NCBI GenBank assembly: GCA_023418705.1
Contig: JAEZYZ010000457.1
Span: 1-15,581 of the forward strand
Direction of reading: 5' to 3'
DNA length: 15,581 bases
DNA from: Pseudomonadota bacterium
GTDB lineage: Bacteria > Myxococcota_A > Polyangia > Polyangiales > Polyangiaceae
Positions 6,239 to 12,933 of this stretch are shown here, piece by piece. A program made the translations under genes and the position numbers. Within the stretch, counting starts at the first letter, position 1. Each line of letters opens with the position of its first letter. Under the pieces are notes generated by a model that searched no databases, was not told where the DNA came from, and saw only the letters and a program-made list of their open reading frames with translations.

Positions 6239-6778
6239 ATGGCGTCATCCCTGCGCCGGTTGCCGGTCCTGCAAAACACCTCGCCGGAGGACGAGGAGGC
6301 CGCGCGCCGCCCGACCTGGCAGTGGGTGGGGCTCGGGGCGCTGTTGGTGTTCGCGCTCTGGCTCCCGTTGGCCGTGGTGGCGTTGTGGACAGGGGCCGGG
6401 CTGACGGCCCATCGGCTGGGTGGGACCGGCACGGAGGCGATCGAGCGCTTCCTCGCGCACGCGGACGCGGGCGATCGGATCTTGCTCGCCGCGTCCACCT
6501 TGGCACCCGTGTTGGGCTCCTTTTTCCTGGCTGCGGTGCTGGGGGGCGCGATCCTCGGACGTTTTGGAACCCGAACGCGGCCGCGGCACGCCGCGCTCGC
6601 CGGCGGCGGCGCCGCCGCTTTGGCGACGGGGCTGGCGGCAGCCGGTGGCGCCCTGTCGCCTTGGCCCATCGCGCTGGTCAGCTTTTGCGTGTTGGCCGGC
6701 ACCGGAGTGGCGGGCGGGGGCCTCGGCGGCAAATGGGGGGCCCGGCGCCGCGGCGGCGGTTCGAAACGCAAAGTGTAA
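6239..6778 (+). CDS. Hypothetical inner-membrane protein, about four helices
   Basis: I do not recognise this 179-residue protein. It has four likely membrane segments: about 26-50 (TWQWVGLGALLVFALWLPLA onward), 81-106, 117-137 and 141-165. The N-terminus is hydrophilic and the C-terminal tail strongly basic (GARRRGGGSKRKV), so the tail is probably cytoplasmic. Between the first two helices lies a short hydrophilic stretch, THRLGG-like to HADAGDR, likely periplasmic. No catalytic motif is visible. ATG 6239 is chosen because the upstream frame lacks coding character; the ribosome-binding site is weak. It lies 73 bp upstream of ccmE on the same strand, so a link to haem or cytochrome c maturation is possible from position only. 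Confidence 0.75.
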   Translation: MASSLRRLPVLQNTSPEDEEAARRPTWQWVGLGALLVFALWLPLAVVALWTGAGLTAHRLGGTGTEAIERFLAHADAGDRILLAASTLAPVLGSFFLAAVLGGAILGRFGTRTRPRHAALAGGGAAALATGLAAAGGALSPWPIALVSFCVLAGTGVAGGGLGGKWGARRRGGGSKRKV

Positions 6779-6851
6779 CGGAAATTTTGCGCGCCTCGCG
6801 CGATCCACCCGGCCTGGATCCTCGGTTGGCGGAGGGCTAGGCTTAGCGCCG

Positions 6852-7445
6852 ATGAGCCGCCTCGACGAAGAACTGGCCCAGGCGATCGAGCAAGCCGAGT
6901 CACAAGAGCAGCCGGAGTCGGTTCAGGTGGCCGCCGACGCCGAGCCCCGCGCCCCCAAGCGCAACCTGGGGCTGCTTTTGATGTTGCTGGTCATGGGCGG
7001 CGGGATCCTGACGCTCGTGATGACCAGCTTCGAAGACGCGGCGATCTACTCCAAGGGCGTGGACGAGCTCTTGGCCGAGCGCGAACGGCTCGAGGGCAGG
7101 AGCGTGAAGGTGAACGGGACGCTCGTGAAGGGGACGCTCAAGCGCCGCGACGAGCCGTGCGAGTACCGCTTCAAGGTAGAGCGCAACGGAAAGACCATCG
7201 ACGTTCACTACCCGCAGTGCGTCGTCCCCGATACCTTCCGCGACGTCCCGGACATGGACGTGGACGTCACCGCCGAAGGGCAGCTCACGTCCGCCGGTTT
7301 CTTCGAGGCGAGCCACATCATGGCGAAGTGTCCCTCGAAGTACGAGATGAAGCAGCGCGCTGCCGACGGCGAGCAGGCCCCCCACGGTGACCTCACCGCG
7401 GCGCCCGTGCAGCCGGCGAATTTGCCCGCCGCGCTGGGTCAGTGA
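6852..7445 (+). CDS. ccmE: Cytochrome c maturation haem chaperone CcmE, cysteine (CxxxY) type
   Basis: CcmE binds haem covalently in the periplasm and passes it to the cytochrome c haem lyase. The protein has 197 residues: a hydrophilic cytoplasmic N-terminus (1-37), one membrane anchor (about 39-57), then an OB-fold domain. Family features visible are SVKVNGTLVKGTL (84-96), the VPDTFRD segment (125-131) and the terminal strand ASHIMAK leading to the haem site. In most bacteria that site is HxxxY (HDENY in E. coli). Here it is CPSKY, with C160 and Y164, matching the CxxxY variant known from archaea and sulphate-reducing deltaproteobacteria. C103 and C123 are additional periplasmic cysteines. 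GGAGGG at 6831-6836 is rather far (15 nt) from ATG 6852. The stop is 9 bp before hemE. No other ccm gene is in the window. Confidence 0.92.
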   Translation: MSRLDEELAQAIEQAESQEQPESVQVAADAEPRAPKRNLGLLLMLLVMGGGILTLVMTSFEDAAIYSKGVDELLAERERLEGRSVKVNGTLVKGTLKRRDEPCEYRFKVERNGKTIDVHYPQCVVPDTFRDVPDMDVDVTAEGQLTSAGFFEASHIMAKCPSKYEMKQRAADGEQAPHGDLTAAPVQPANLPAALGQ

Positions 7446-7454
7446 GACGCACAC

Positions 7455-8480
7455 ATGTGGGACCGATTTTTACGCGCGTGCCGGCGTGAGCCGGTGGACA
7501 CCACCCCGGTCTGGTTCATGCGCCAGGCCGGTCGCTATATGGCCGAGTACCGGGCCATCCGCGCGAAGCGCAGCTTGCTCGAGATCTGCAAGACGCCGGA
7601 GCTGGCGACCGAAGTGACCTTGCAGCCCGTGCGGGCGCTGCCGGTCGACGCCGCCATCTTGTTCGCCGACATTTTGCTCCCGCTCGAGCCGATGGGGGCG
7701 CCGTTCGAGTTCGCGGCCGGCGAGGGCCCGAGGGTCTTTCACCCCGTGCGCACCGCGGCCGACGTCGACCGCTTGCGCGTGTTCGATCCGGAGGAGGGCC
7801 TCGGCTACGTCATGGCGGCGCTGCGGCTCATCCGCAGGGAGCTCGATGGCAAGACGCCGCTCATCGGCTTTGCCGGCGCGCCGTTCACGCTCGCGAGCTA
7901 CCTCGTCGAGGGCGGCAAGAGCTCCAACTACCTGCTCACCAAGCGCCTGATGTACTCCGAGCCGGAGGTCTGGAACCGCTTGATGCAAAAGCTGTCGACC
8001 GTGGTCAGAAGCTACCTGCAGGCTCAGATCCGCGCTGGCGCCCAGGCCGTGCAGCTCTTCGACTCCTGGGTCGGTGCGCTGTCCCCCAGCGACTACGCCG
8101 AGTTCATCGCGCCGCACGTGCGCTCGATCCTGCAGGACTTGGCGCCTGCCGACGTGCCCGTGATCCACTTCGGCACCGGCACGTCGAACCTGCTCGAGCT
8201 GCAGCGCGAGGCGGGGGGCAGCGTGATCGGCGTCGATCACCGCACCCCGCTGGCCGACGCGCGGCGCCGGTTGGGCCCCGGCGTCGCCGTGCAGGGCAAC
8301 CTGGACCCGCTGCTGCTGTTCGCGCCGCGCGAGCTCTTGACGCGGCGAGTGGCTGACGTGCTGGAAGCTGGGGGTGGGGTCGGTCACGTCTTCAACCTTG
8401 GGCATGGCATCGTCCCCGAGACGCCTGTCGACGCGGTGAAGCTCGTGGCCGACTGGGTGCACGAGCGGTCCGCGCGATGA
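7455..8480 (+). CDS. hemE: Uroporphyrinogen decarboxylase HemE
   Basis: HemE removes the four acetate carboxyl groups of uroporphyrinogen III to give coproporphyrinogen III in the cytoplasm. The 341-residue length is normal. The first family signature PVWFMRQAGRY (18-28) carries the substrate-binding arginines R23 and R27. FADIL holds the catalytic aspartate D72. The second signature GFAGAPFTLASYLVEG lies at about 138-153, and FNLGHGIVPETP near the C-terminus supplies the conserved histidine. ATG 7455 follows the ccmE stop by 9 bp, with only a weak GTGAGA upstream. Its stop overlaps the hemG start by 4 nt (ATGA), suggesting translational coupling. The gene is intact. Confidence 0.98.
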   Translation: MWDRFLRACRREPVDTTPVWFMRQAGRYMAEYRAIRAKRSLLEICKTPELATEVTLQPVRALPVDAAILFADILLPLEPMGAPFEFAAGEGPRVFHPVRTAADVDRLRVFDPEEGLGYVMAALRLIRRELDGKTPLIGFAGAPFTLASYLVEGGKSSNYLLTKRLMYSEPEVWNRLMQKLSTVVRSYLQAQIRAGAQAVQLFDSWVGALSPSDYAEFIAPHVRSILQDLAPADVPVIHFGTGTSNLLELQREAGGSVIGVDHRTPLADARRRLGPGVAVQGNLDPLLLFAPRELLTRRVADVLEAGGGVGHVFNLGHGIVPETPVDAVKLVADWVHERSAR

Positions 8481-9916
8481 GCGAAGATCGTCGGGACGTC
8501 GTCGTCATCGGCGCCGGTGTCACCGGCCTCACCGCGGCCTACGAGCTGCAAAAACAACGGCCCGGGCTCGACCTCTTGGTGCTGGAGCGCCGTCCCGAAC
8601 CGGGCGGCAACATCCGCACCGAGACCGTCGACGGGTTCGTGATCGACGCCGGTCCCGATTCGTTTCTGAGGACGAAGCCCGACGCCATCGCGCTGTGCCG
8701 AGAGCTCGGGCTCGACGGTGAGCTCATCACGCCGCGGGCCGGAGCCAGCAAGGTCTTCATGGCTTCGGGCGGCGCGCTGCACGAGATGCCCGCCGGCATG
8801 GCGCTGGCCGTGCCGACGCGGGTCGAGCCGCTGCTTCGGTCCCCGCTCCTGAGCCTGCAAGGCAAGCTGCGCATGCTGGCCGACGTGGTGCTGCCGCCGC
8901 ACTTCGGCGAAGCCGGCGACCGCGGCTACGACGAGTCCATCGCGCAATTTATCACCCGGCGCTTCGGACGCGAGGCGGCCGATCGGATCGGCGCGTCGTT
9001 GCTCGGCGGCATCTATGCTGGCGACATCCAACAGCTGAGCGTCCGCTCCACCTTCCCGCAGCTGCTCGAGCTCGAGCGCACCCACGGCAGCTTGATCCGC
9101 GGTTTTCTGGCCACACGCCGGCCGCCGCCCGCGCCGAAGGCCAAGAGCACAGGCGCGCCGCCGAGCCCGTTCCAGTCCCTGCGCTCGGGCATGTCTTCGC
9201 TCATCGACGCCCTGCGGGGACGCCTTCCCCCCGGTGCCCTCGTGACGGGCGCGGAGGTGGCCGAGGTCCGTCCGGTCGTCGACGGCTACGCCATCCGGCT
9301 CGCTCGAGGAGAGACGCTGAGGAGCGCGGCGGTCATCCTGGCGGCGCCGGCCCACGCCGCCGCGCGGATGCTACCGGATCCCAAGCTGCGCGCCGAGCTG
9401 TCGGCCATCCCCTACGTATCGACCGCCACCATTTTCTTCGCCCTCGACCGCCGCGCGGTGGACCACCCGCTCGGCGGCTCCGGCTTCGTCGTCCCCCCTG
9501 GTGAGGGCAGCATTTTGGCCGCCACCTGGGTGACCAGCAAATGGGACGGCCGGGCCCCCGCCGATCAGGTGCTGCTGCGAGCGTTCGTCGGCGGCGCGCG
9601 GGAGCCCGATCTGGTCGAAAACGCCACGGACGCGGAGCTCATCGAGCGGGCACGGGCCGAGCTCACCCGCTTGATGGGCCCGCTCGGGCGCGAGCGCTTT
9701 TCCCGAGTTCATCGCTACATCCGGTCGAACCCGCAGCCGGTGGTGGGGCATGCGGCGCGCCTCGGCCGCTTGCGGGAGCGGCTCGCGGAGCTGCCGGGGC
9801 TTCAGATCGCCGGCGCAGCCTACGATGGGGTCGGAATCCCCGACTGCGTCCGGCAAGGGAAGGCCGCCGCCCGCGCCGTGCTGGCCGAGGTGTTGCCTCG
9901 GGCAGGGGTTTGCTAA
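8477..9916 (+). CDS. hemG: Protoporphyrinogen oxidase, oxygen-dependent HemY/HemG type
   Basis: This FAD enzyme oxidises protoporphyrinogen IX to protoporphyrin IX, the step before iron insertion; the oxygen-dependent form implies aerobic haem synthesis. In its 479 residues the N-terminal dinucleotide-binding motif is VVVIGAGVTGLTAAYEL (8-24), followed by ERRPEPGGNIRT (37-48). The middle has the family's QSLRSGMSSLIDAL segment, preceded by a Pro/Lys-rich insertion (RRPPPAPKAKS). The C-terminal FAD-contact motif GAAYDGVGIPDCVRQG lies near 445-460. ATG 8477 overlaps the hemE stop by 4 nt, so the pair is probably co-translated. No ferrochelatase gene is adjacent. A tRNA-Gln gene begins 14 bp after the stop. 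The symbol hemY is used for the same enzyme in many genomes. Confidence 0.95.
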   Translation: MSEDRRDVVVIGAGVTGLTAAYELQKQRPGLDLLVLERRPEPGGNIRTETVDGFVIDAGPDSFLRTKPDAIALCRELGLDGELITPRAGASKVFMASGGALHEMPAGMALAVPTRVEPLLRSPLLSLQGKLRMLADVVLPPHFGEAGDRGYDESIAQFITRRFGREAADRIGASLLGGIYAGDIQQLSVRSTFPQLLELERTHGSLIRGFLATRRPPPAPKAKSTGAPPSPFQSLRSGMSSLIDALRGRLPPGALVTGAEVAEVRPVVDGYAIRLARGETLRSAAVILAAPAHAAARMLPDPKLRAELSAIPYVSTATIFFALDRRAVDHPLGGSGFVVPPGEGSILAATWVTSKWDGRAPADQVLLRAFVGGAREPDLVENATDAELIERARAELTRLMGPLGRERFSRVHRYIRSNPQPVVGHAARLGRLRERLAELPGLQIAGAAYDGVGIPDCVRQGKAAARAVLAEVLPRAGVC

Positions 9917-9930
9917 GCTCGGGCGCCTGC

Positions 9931-10001
9931 TCCGGCGTCGTCTAAAGGCAGGACAAGGGACTTTGAATCCCTGAATCATGGTTCGAATCCATGCGCCGGA
10001 A
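9931..10001 (+). tRNA. tRNA-Gln (anticodon TTG)
   Basis: All four arms fold. The acceptor stem TCCGGCG (9931-9937) pairs with CGCCGGA (9994-10000). The D stem is GTCT/GGAC. The anticodon stem AGGGA/TCCCT encloses the loop CTTTGAA with anticodon TTG at 9963-9965. The T arm ATGG-TTCGAAT-CCAT is standard. The U1-A72 pair is a known glutamine identity feature. Position 73 is A, and the following bases are CCG, so CCA is not encoded and must be added by the tRNA nucleotidyltransferase. The gene starts 14 bp after hemG on the same strand and may be read from the haem transcript or from its own promoter. Confidence 0.96.
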
Positions 10002-10018
10002 CCGCTCGCCTGTCGTCT

Positions 10019-10045
10019 CGACCGATCCGCACCCGTGGACGGTCG
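10019..10045 (+). terminator. Stem-loop downstream of tRNA-Gln
   Basis: CGACCG (10019-10024) pairs with CGGTCG (10040-10045). After a one-base bulge at 10025, TCC (10026-10028) pairs with GGA (10037-10039), giving a 9-bp stem. It lies 18 nt past the tRNA and could end that transcript. GGGGGAGG rather than T residues follows, so a terminator role is weakly supported. Confidence 0.3.
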
Positions 10046-10075
10046 GGGGGAGGCAGGTGCCAAATGGGCCCGCCT

Positions 10076-10102
10076 GGAACATCGCGGCAGCGCGGGTGTC
10101 CT
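10076..10102 (+). promoter_or_regulatory. Candidate ECF-type promoter upstream of the sigma gene
   Basis: GGAAC (10076-10080), the usual core of an ECF -35 element, is followed 18 nt later by TCCTC (10099-10103), in register with the GTC/TCTGA-type -10 region. ECF sigma genes commonly read their own promoter, and this one lies about 95 nt upstream of the gene. The -35 is only five bases, so this is an inference from motif and position. Confidence 0.33.
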
Positions 10103-10197
10103 CTGCAATTGGCGCTGTCGCGTGCTGCCGTCGGTCTCGTAGACCACCTTCGCTCCCGATCTGATCTACCGTTCTGCCGCAAAGCGCCTGGTGGGAC

Positions 10198-10809
10198 GTG
10201 CTCGACCTCGACTCCAAAGCAGAGCTCAAATTCATCCAGCGGCTGAAGGAGCGGGACGAACGCGCCTTCAACGAGCTGGTGCTGCACTACGAAGAGCGCG
10301 TGTTCCGCATCGTCTTTCGCATGCTGGGGCGCCGGGACGAGGCCGAGGATCTGGCCCAAGAGGTGTTCGTGCAAGTCTTCAAGGCGATCGCACAATTTCG
10401 CGGTGACGCGAAGCTGAGCACCTGGATCTACCGCATCGCCGTGAACCTCTGCAAAAACCGGGTGAAGTACCTGTCGCGCCGCCACGAGGACGCGCGTGAC
10501 GAGTACGAGCCGGTGGCAGAGCGGGCCGCCCTTGGGTCCAGTACCCGAGTGGCGACCCACGCCGACGTGGCGCGTCCGGACCACATGGTGGAGGGGCTCG
10601 AGCTCGAGAGCATCGTCCACCGCTGCCTGGCGAGCCTCGACCCCGATTTCCGGGAGGTGCTGGTGCTGCGAGACATCGAAGATTTGAGCTACGAGGAAAT
10701 CGCTGACATCACCGGCCTCGCGGACGGCACCGTGAAGAGCCGCCTGCACCGGGCTCGGAGCATGCTCAAACGAAAGGTCGAGAGCGCCGTGGGAGAAAAA
10801 ATCTCATGA
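10198..10809 (+). CDS. ECF-family (group 4) RNA polymerase sigma factor
   Basis: This 203-residue protein redirects RNA polymerase to a stress or envelope regulon. Sigma region 2 spans about 22-94 and includes the core-binding motif DEAEDLAQEVF (47-57) and the -10 recognition helix FRGDAKLSTWIYRIAVN (67-83). A charged linker (95-135) leads to region 4 (about 140-192), with the helix-turn-helix YEEIADITGLADGTVKSRLH (165-184) that contacts the -35 element. The order and length match RpoE-like ECF factors. The start is GTG 10198; a GGTGGG is nearby but close. Its stop overlaps the next start by 4 nt (ATGA), a usual sigma/anti-sigma arrangement. A GGAAC motif upstream suggests autoregulation. The inducing signal is unknown. 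Confidence 0.95.
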   Translation: MLDLDSKAELKFIQRLKERDERAFNELVLHYEERVFRIVFRMLGRRDEAEDLAQEVFVQVFKAIAQFRGDAKLSTWIYRIAVNLCKNRVKYLSRRHEDARDEYEPVAERAALGSSTRVATHADVARPDHMVEGLELESIVHRCLASLDPDFREVLVLRDIEDLSYEEIADITGLADGTVKSRLHRARSMLKRKVESAVGEKIS

Positions 10810-11135
10810 CCGAGTGGGACGAGCCCGCGGGCGGTGCGGAGCCGGACGAAGAGGAGCGGGTGCGCTCGCTGCTGAAGCGGAGCCTGCGGCACGACGCGCC
10901 GGAGGTGGACGTGCTCGGCGGTGTCCAGAAGAAGCTCCGGGAGCGCAGCCGCGGCAAGTTCTACGCCGACCGCTGGAGCACGGCGAAGCACCCGCCCATC
11001 TTCACCTATCTGGTGACGAGCACGTTGATGTTGGTGATCGCGCTGGCGGTCTACGCCTTGATCACGCCGCTGGTCGGCGAACCGGAGCCGGTCCGCAACG
11101 AGCCGGCGCCCGTGCGGGTGCTGCCGCCGCGCTGA
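10806..11135 (+). CDS. Small single-pass membrane protein, probable anti-sigma factor
   Basis: This 109-residue protein is coupled to the ECF gene by a 4-nt overlap. It has an acidic/charged cytoplasmic N-terminal half (MTEWDEP; KRSLRHDAPEVDVLGGVQKK, about 24-43), one membrane helix (about 66-89, FTYLVTSTLMLVIALAVYAL onward) and a short proline-rich outer tail. The 'APEVDVLGGVQKKLRERS' segment is of the kind found at the start of small membrane regulators beside ECF genes. It has no cysteine, so it is not a zinc-binding (ZAS) anti-sigma factor, and it resembles no specific family that I can name. The anti-sigma role is inferred from the operon and topology. Its stop lies 4 bp from the end of the convergent PP2C gene. 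Confidence 0.82.
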   Translation: MTEWDEPAGGAEPDEEERVRSLLKRSLRHDAPEVDVLGGVQKKLRERSRGKFYADRWSTAKHPPIFTYLVTSTLMLVIALAVYALITPLVGEPEPVRNEPAPVRVLPPR

Positions 11136-11139
11136 GCTC

Positions 11140-12045
11140 CTACTCGATCCAGCGGGCGAGCACGCACGTGATGTTGTCGGGGCCGCCGCTTTCGTTGGCG
11201 ATCTCGATGAGCTTGTTGGTCGCGCTCGGCAGATCGGGGGCGCTCAGCGCGACGTCGAGCATGCGCTGCTCATTGACGGGGCCGCTCAGGCCGTCGCTGC
11301 AGAGCAGCATCATGTCGCCGGCCCGCGGCGCCTCGAAGCGGGTGTCGACCTTGACGGTGTCCTTCATCCCGAGCGCGCGGACGATCACGTTCTTGTGCGG
11401 GAAGTTGGCGATTTCCTCTTCGGTCAATCGCTTCATCTTCTTGTAGTCGTTGAGCAGCGAATGATCCTCGGTGAGCAGCTCGATGGCGCCGTCGCGGATG
11501 CGGTACACCCGGCTGTCGCCCACGTGGGCCACGTAGACGCCGTCCTCGACCGCGAACAGAGCCACCAGCGTGGTGCCCATCCCGCGCTGCTTGGCGTTCT
11601 TCTGCGCTTGCTCGAAGATGCGGAGGTTGCAGAGCTTGATGCCGGTGATCAGCCGGTTTTCCTCGTAGCCCTTGCTCCGGTCCATCTTGTACGGCCAGGT
11701 GCGCTCCGGATCGTTCGCCGTGGCGGCAAAAAACTCCTGGAGCGTGTCGACGGCCATTTTCGACGCGATCTCCCCCGAGGCGTGCCCGCCCATGCCATCG
11801 GCGACGACGTACAACCCGTACTCGGCCAAAATGGCGAAGTTGTCCTCGTTGTGGGAGCGCTTTCGGCCGACGTCGGTCTGCCCAGCGACCTCGATGCGTA
11901 GGGGTCTTGCCAAGGGATCTATCGTTGGCGGGACCGCGCCCGCGTCAGCCTGCTTGCGTCCGAGAATCCTCTCTCTCGCAATCCCTCGTGTCAATTGAAC
12001 TTTAAGGGGCGCTTCGGGGTCTGTCGCATCTGTCGCACGGACCAC
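11140..12045 (-). CDS. PP2C-family serine/threonine protein phosphatase
   Basis: This metal-dependent (Mn/Mg) phosphatase of the Stp1/PrpC type reverses Ser/Thr phosphorylation by Hanks-type kinases, which are abundant in myxobacteria. In 301 residues all catalytic motifs are present: RSHNEDN (63-69), VADGMGGHASGE (81-92, metal aspartate), GMGTTLVAL (155-163), VAHVGDSRVYR (172-182), LLCSDGLSG (248-256) and SGGPDNIT (286-293). There is no signal peptide or membrane helix, so it is cytoplasmic. The N-terminal 50 residues precede the usual domain start and the GTG at 12045 has no ribosome-binding site. A TTG at 11913, giving 257 residues, is a possible alternative. It follows rpiA by 20 bp on the same strand and is probably co-transcribed. 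No kinase gene is in view. Confidence 0.95.
   Translation of the reverse strand: MVRATDATDPEAPLKVQLTRGIARERILGRKQADAGAVPPTIDPLARPLRIEVAGQTDVGRKRSHNEDNFAILAEYGLYVVADGMGGHASGEIASKMAVDTLQEFFAATANDPERTWPYKMDRSKGYEENRLITGIKLCNLRIFEQAQKNAKQRGMGTTLVALFAVEDGVYVAHVGDSRVYRIRDGAIELLTEDHSLLNDYKKMKRLTEEEIANFPHKNVIVRALGMKDTVKVDTRFEAPRAGDMMLLCSDGLSGPVNEQRMLDVALSAPDLPSATNKLIEIANESGGPDNITCVLARWIE
11989..11994 (-). promoter_or_regulatory. TTGACA, possible -35 of an internal PP2C promoter
   Basis: An exact TTGACA lies on the minus strand inside the N-terminal extension of the PP2C gene. The hexamer 17 nt downstream is GAGGAT, a poor -10. If real, it would support a downstream start such as TTG 11913. Evidence is weak. 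Confidence 0.2.
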
Positions 12046-12065
12046 CCAGCAGGTGTTACTCGCAC

Positions 12066-12779
12066 CTACCGCGAGGGTCGGCGTGGCGCGCTCGACGCAG
12101 CGGAGGGCGGCAAGAGCTCCCGGACCCCTCCGGCCCCGGCCACCAAGACGCGCGTGACGCGACCGCAGAACAGCCCCGTCTCGACGACGCCCGGCTGGCT
12201 CCCGAGCGCTCGGTCGAGTTCGGCGGCGTCTTCGATCGGCCCTGCGTGAATGTCATAAATGTAGTTCCCCGCGTCGGTGCGCCACGGCTCGTCACCGGCG
12301 AGCCGTAGGGCCACCCGCCCGAAGCGAGCGAGCTCGCGCGCCGTGAAGCGATGGCCGAAGGGAAGGACCTCGACGGGAACCGGCCAGCGCTCGCCCAATC
12401 GCTCGCTGAGCTTGCTCTCGTCGACGATCACGATGTTGTGCCGAGAGGCCTGGTTCACCAGCTTTTCCCGGGTGTGGCAGCCGCCCCCGCCCTTGATCAG
12501 ATCGAGGCCCGGGCTCACCTCGTCCGCGCCGTCGACGCAGACGTCGATGTCCCAGGGACCCTCGTCGTCGAGCAAGGGGATGCCCTCGCTCGCCGCCTGG
12601 GTGCGGCTCTCCTCGCTGGTCGGGACCCCGACCAGGCGGCGTCCTTGCCGCACCAGCGCGCCGACGCCCTCGATGAACAGCCGGGCGGTCGAACCCGAGC
12701 CGAGCCCGACCACCCCTCGCTCGGGCAGGTAGGAGAGCGCGGCGATGGCGGCGCGCCGCTTGGCCTCGTGCTGGTCCAT
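12066..12779 (-). CDS. rpiA: Ribose-5-phosphate isomerase A
   Basis: RpiA interconverts ribose 5-phosphate and ribulose 5-phosphate in the non-oxidative pentose phosphate pathway. The 237-residue protein has the phosphate-binding loop GLGSGST (25-31), VDGADEV (82-88) with D83 and D86, KGGGG (96-100), and TREK (103-106) with the general base E105. K123 lies in VDESKL. These correspond to the E. coli residues D81, D84, K94, E103 and K121. C101-H102 replaces the small residues commonly found after the glycine run. A 15-residue Ser/Pro/Arg-rich tail extends the usual C-terminus. ATG 12779 is preceded by AAAGGG with suitable spacing. It is first in a pair with the PP2C gene, 20 bp downstream. Confidence 0.97.
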   Translation of the reverse strand: MDQHEAKRRAAIAALSYLPERGVVGLGSGSTARLFIEGVGALVRQGRRLVGVPTSEESRTQAASEGIPLLDDEGPWDIDVCVDGADEVSPGLDLIKGGGGCHTREKLVNQASRHNIVIVDESKLSERLGERWPVPVEVLPFGHRFTARELARFGRVALRLAGDEPWRTDAGNYIYDIHAGPIEDAAELDRALGSQPGVVETGLFCGRVTRVLVAGAGGVRELLPPSAASSAPRRPSR

Positions 12780-12866
12780 CGCGCCCTTTTATTACGCCCG
12801 CGAACCGAGCGGTAGGCGAAGCGCGCCGGCGTCACGCGCGCCCGTCCGGCAGGCTCCGCGTTCGAT

Positions 12867-12889
12867 GGAGGGCTCGGGTTTGCCCCTCC
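12867..12889. terminator. GGAGGG/CCCTCC stem after mutM
   Basis: GGAGGG (12867-12872) and CCCTCC (12884-12889) can form a 6-bp stem with an 11-nt loop in the 154-bp gap between the mutM stop and the rpiA start. No T-tract follows on the minus strand, so a terminator role for mutM is only a possibility. Confidence 0.25.
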
Positions 12890-12933
12890 GCTGCCGCTGA
12901 CGTGCTCGAACCCGCCGATCCGGCTCCGAGGGC

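Noticed and set aside
9998..10002. GGAAC at the tRNA 3' end as an ECF promoter
   Set aside because: It is part of the tRNA acceptor end and no matching -10 occurs at the right spacing.
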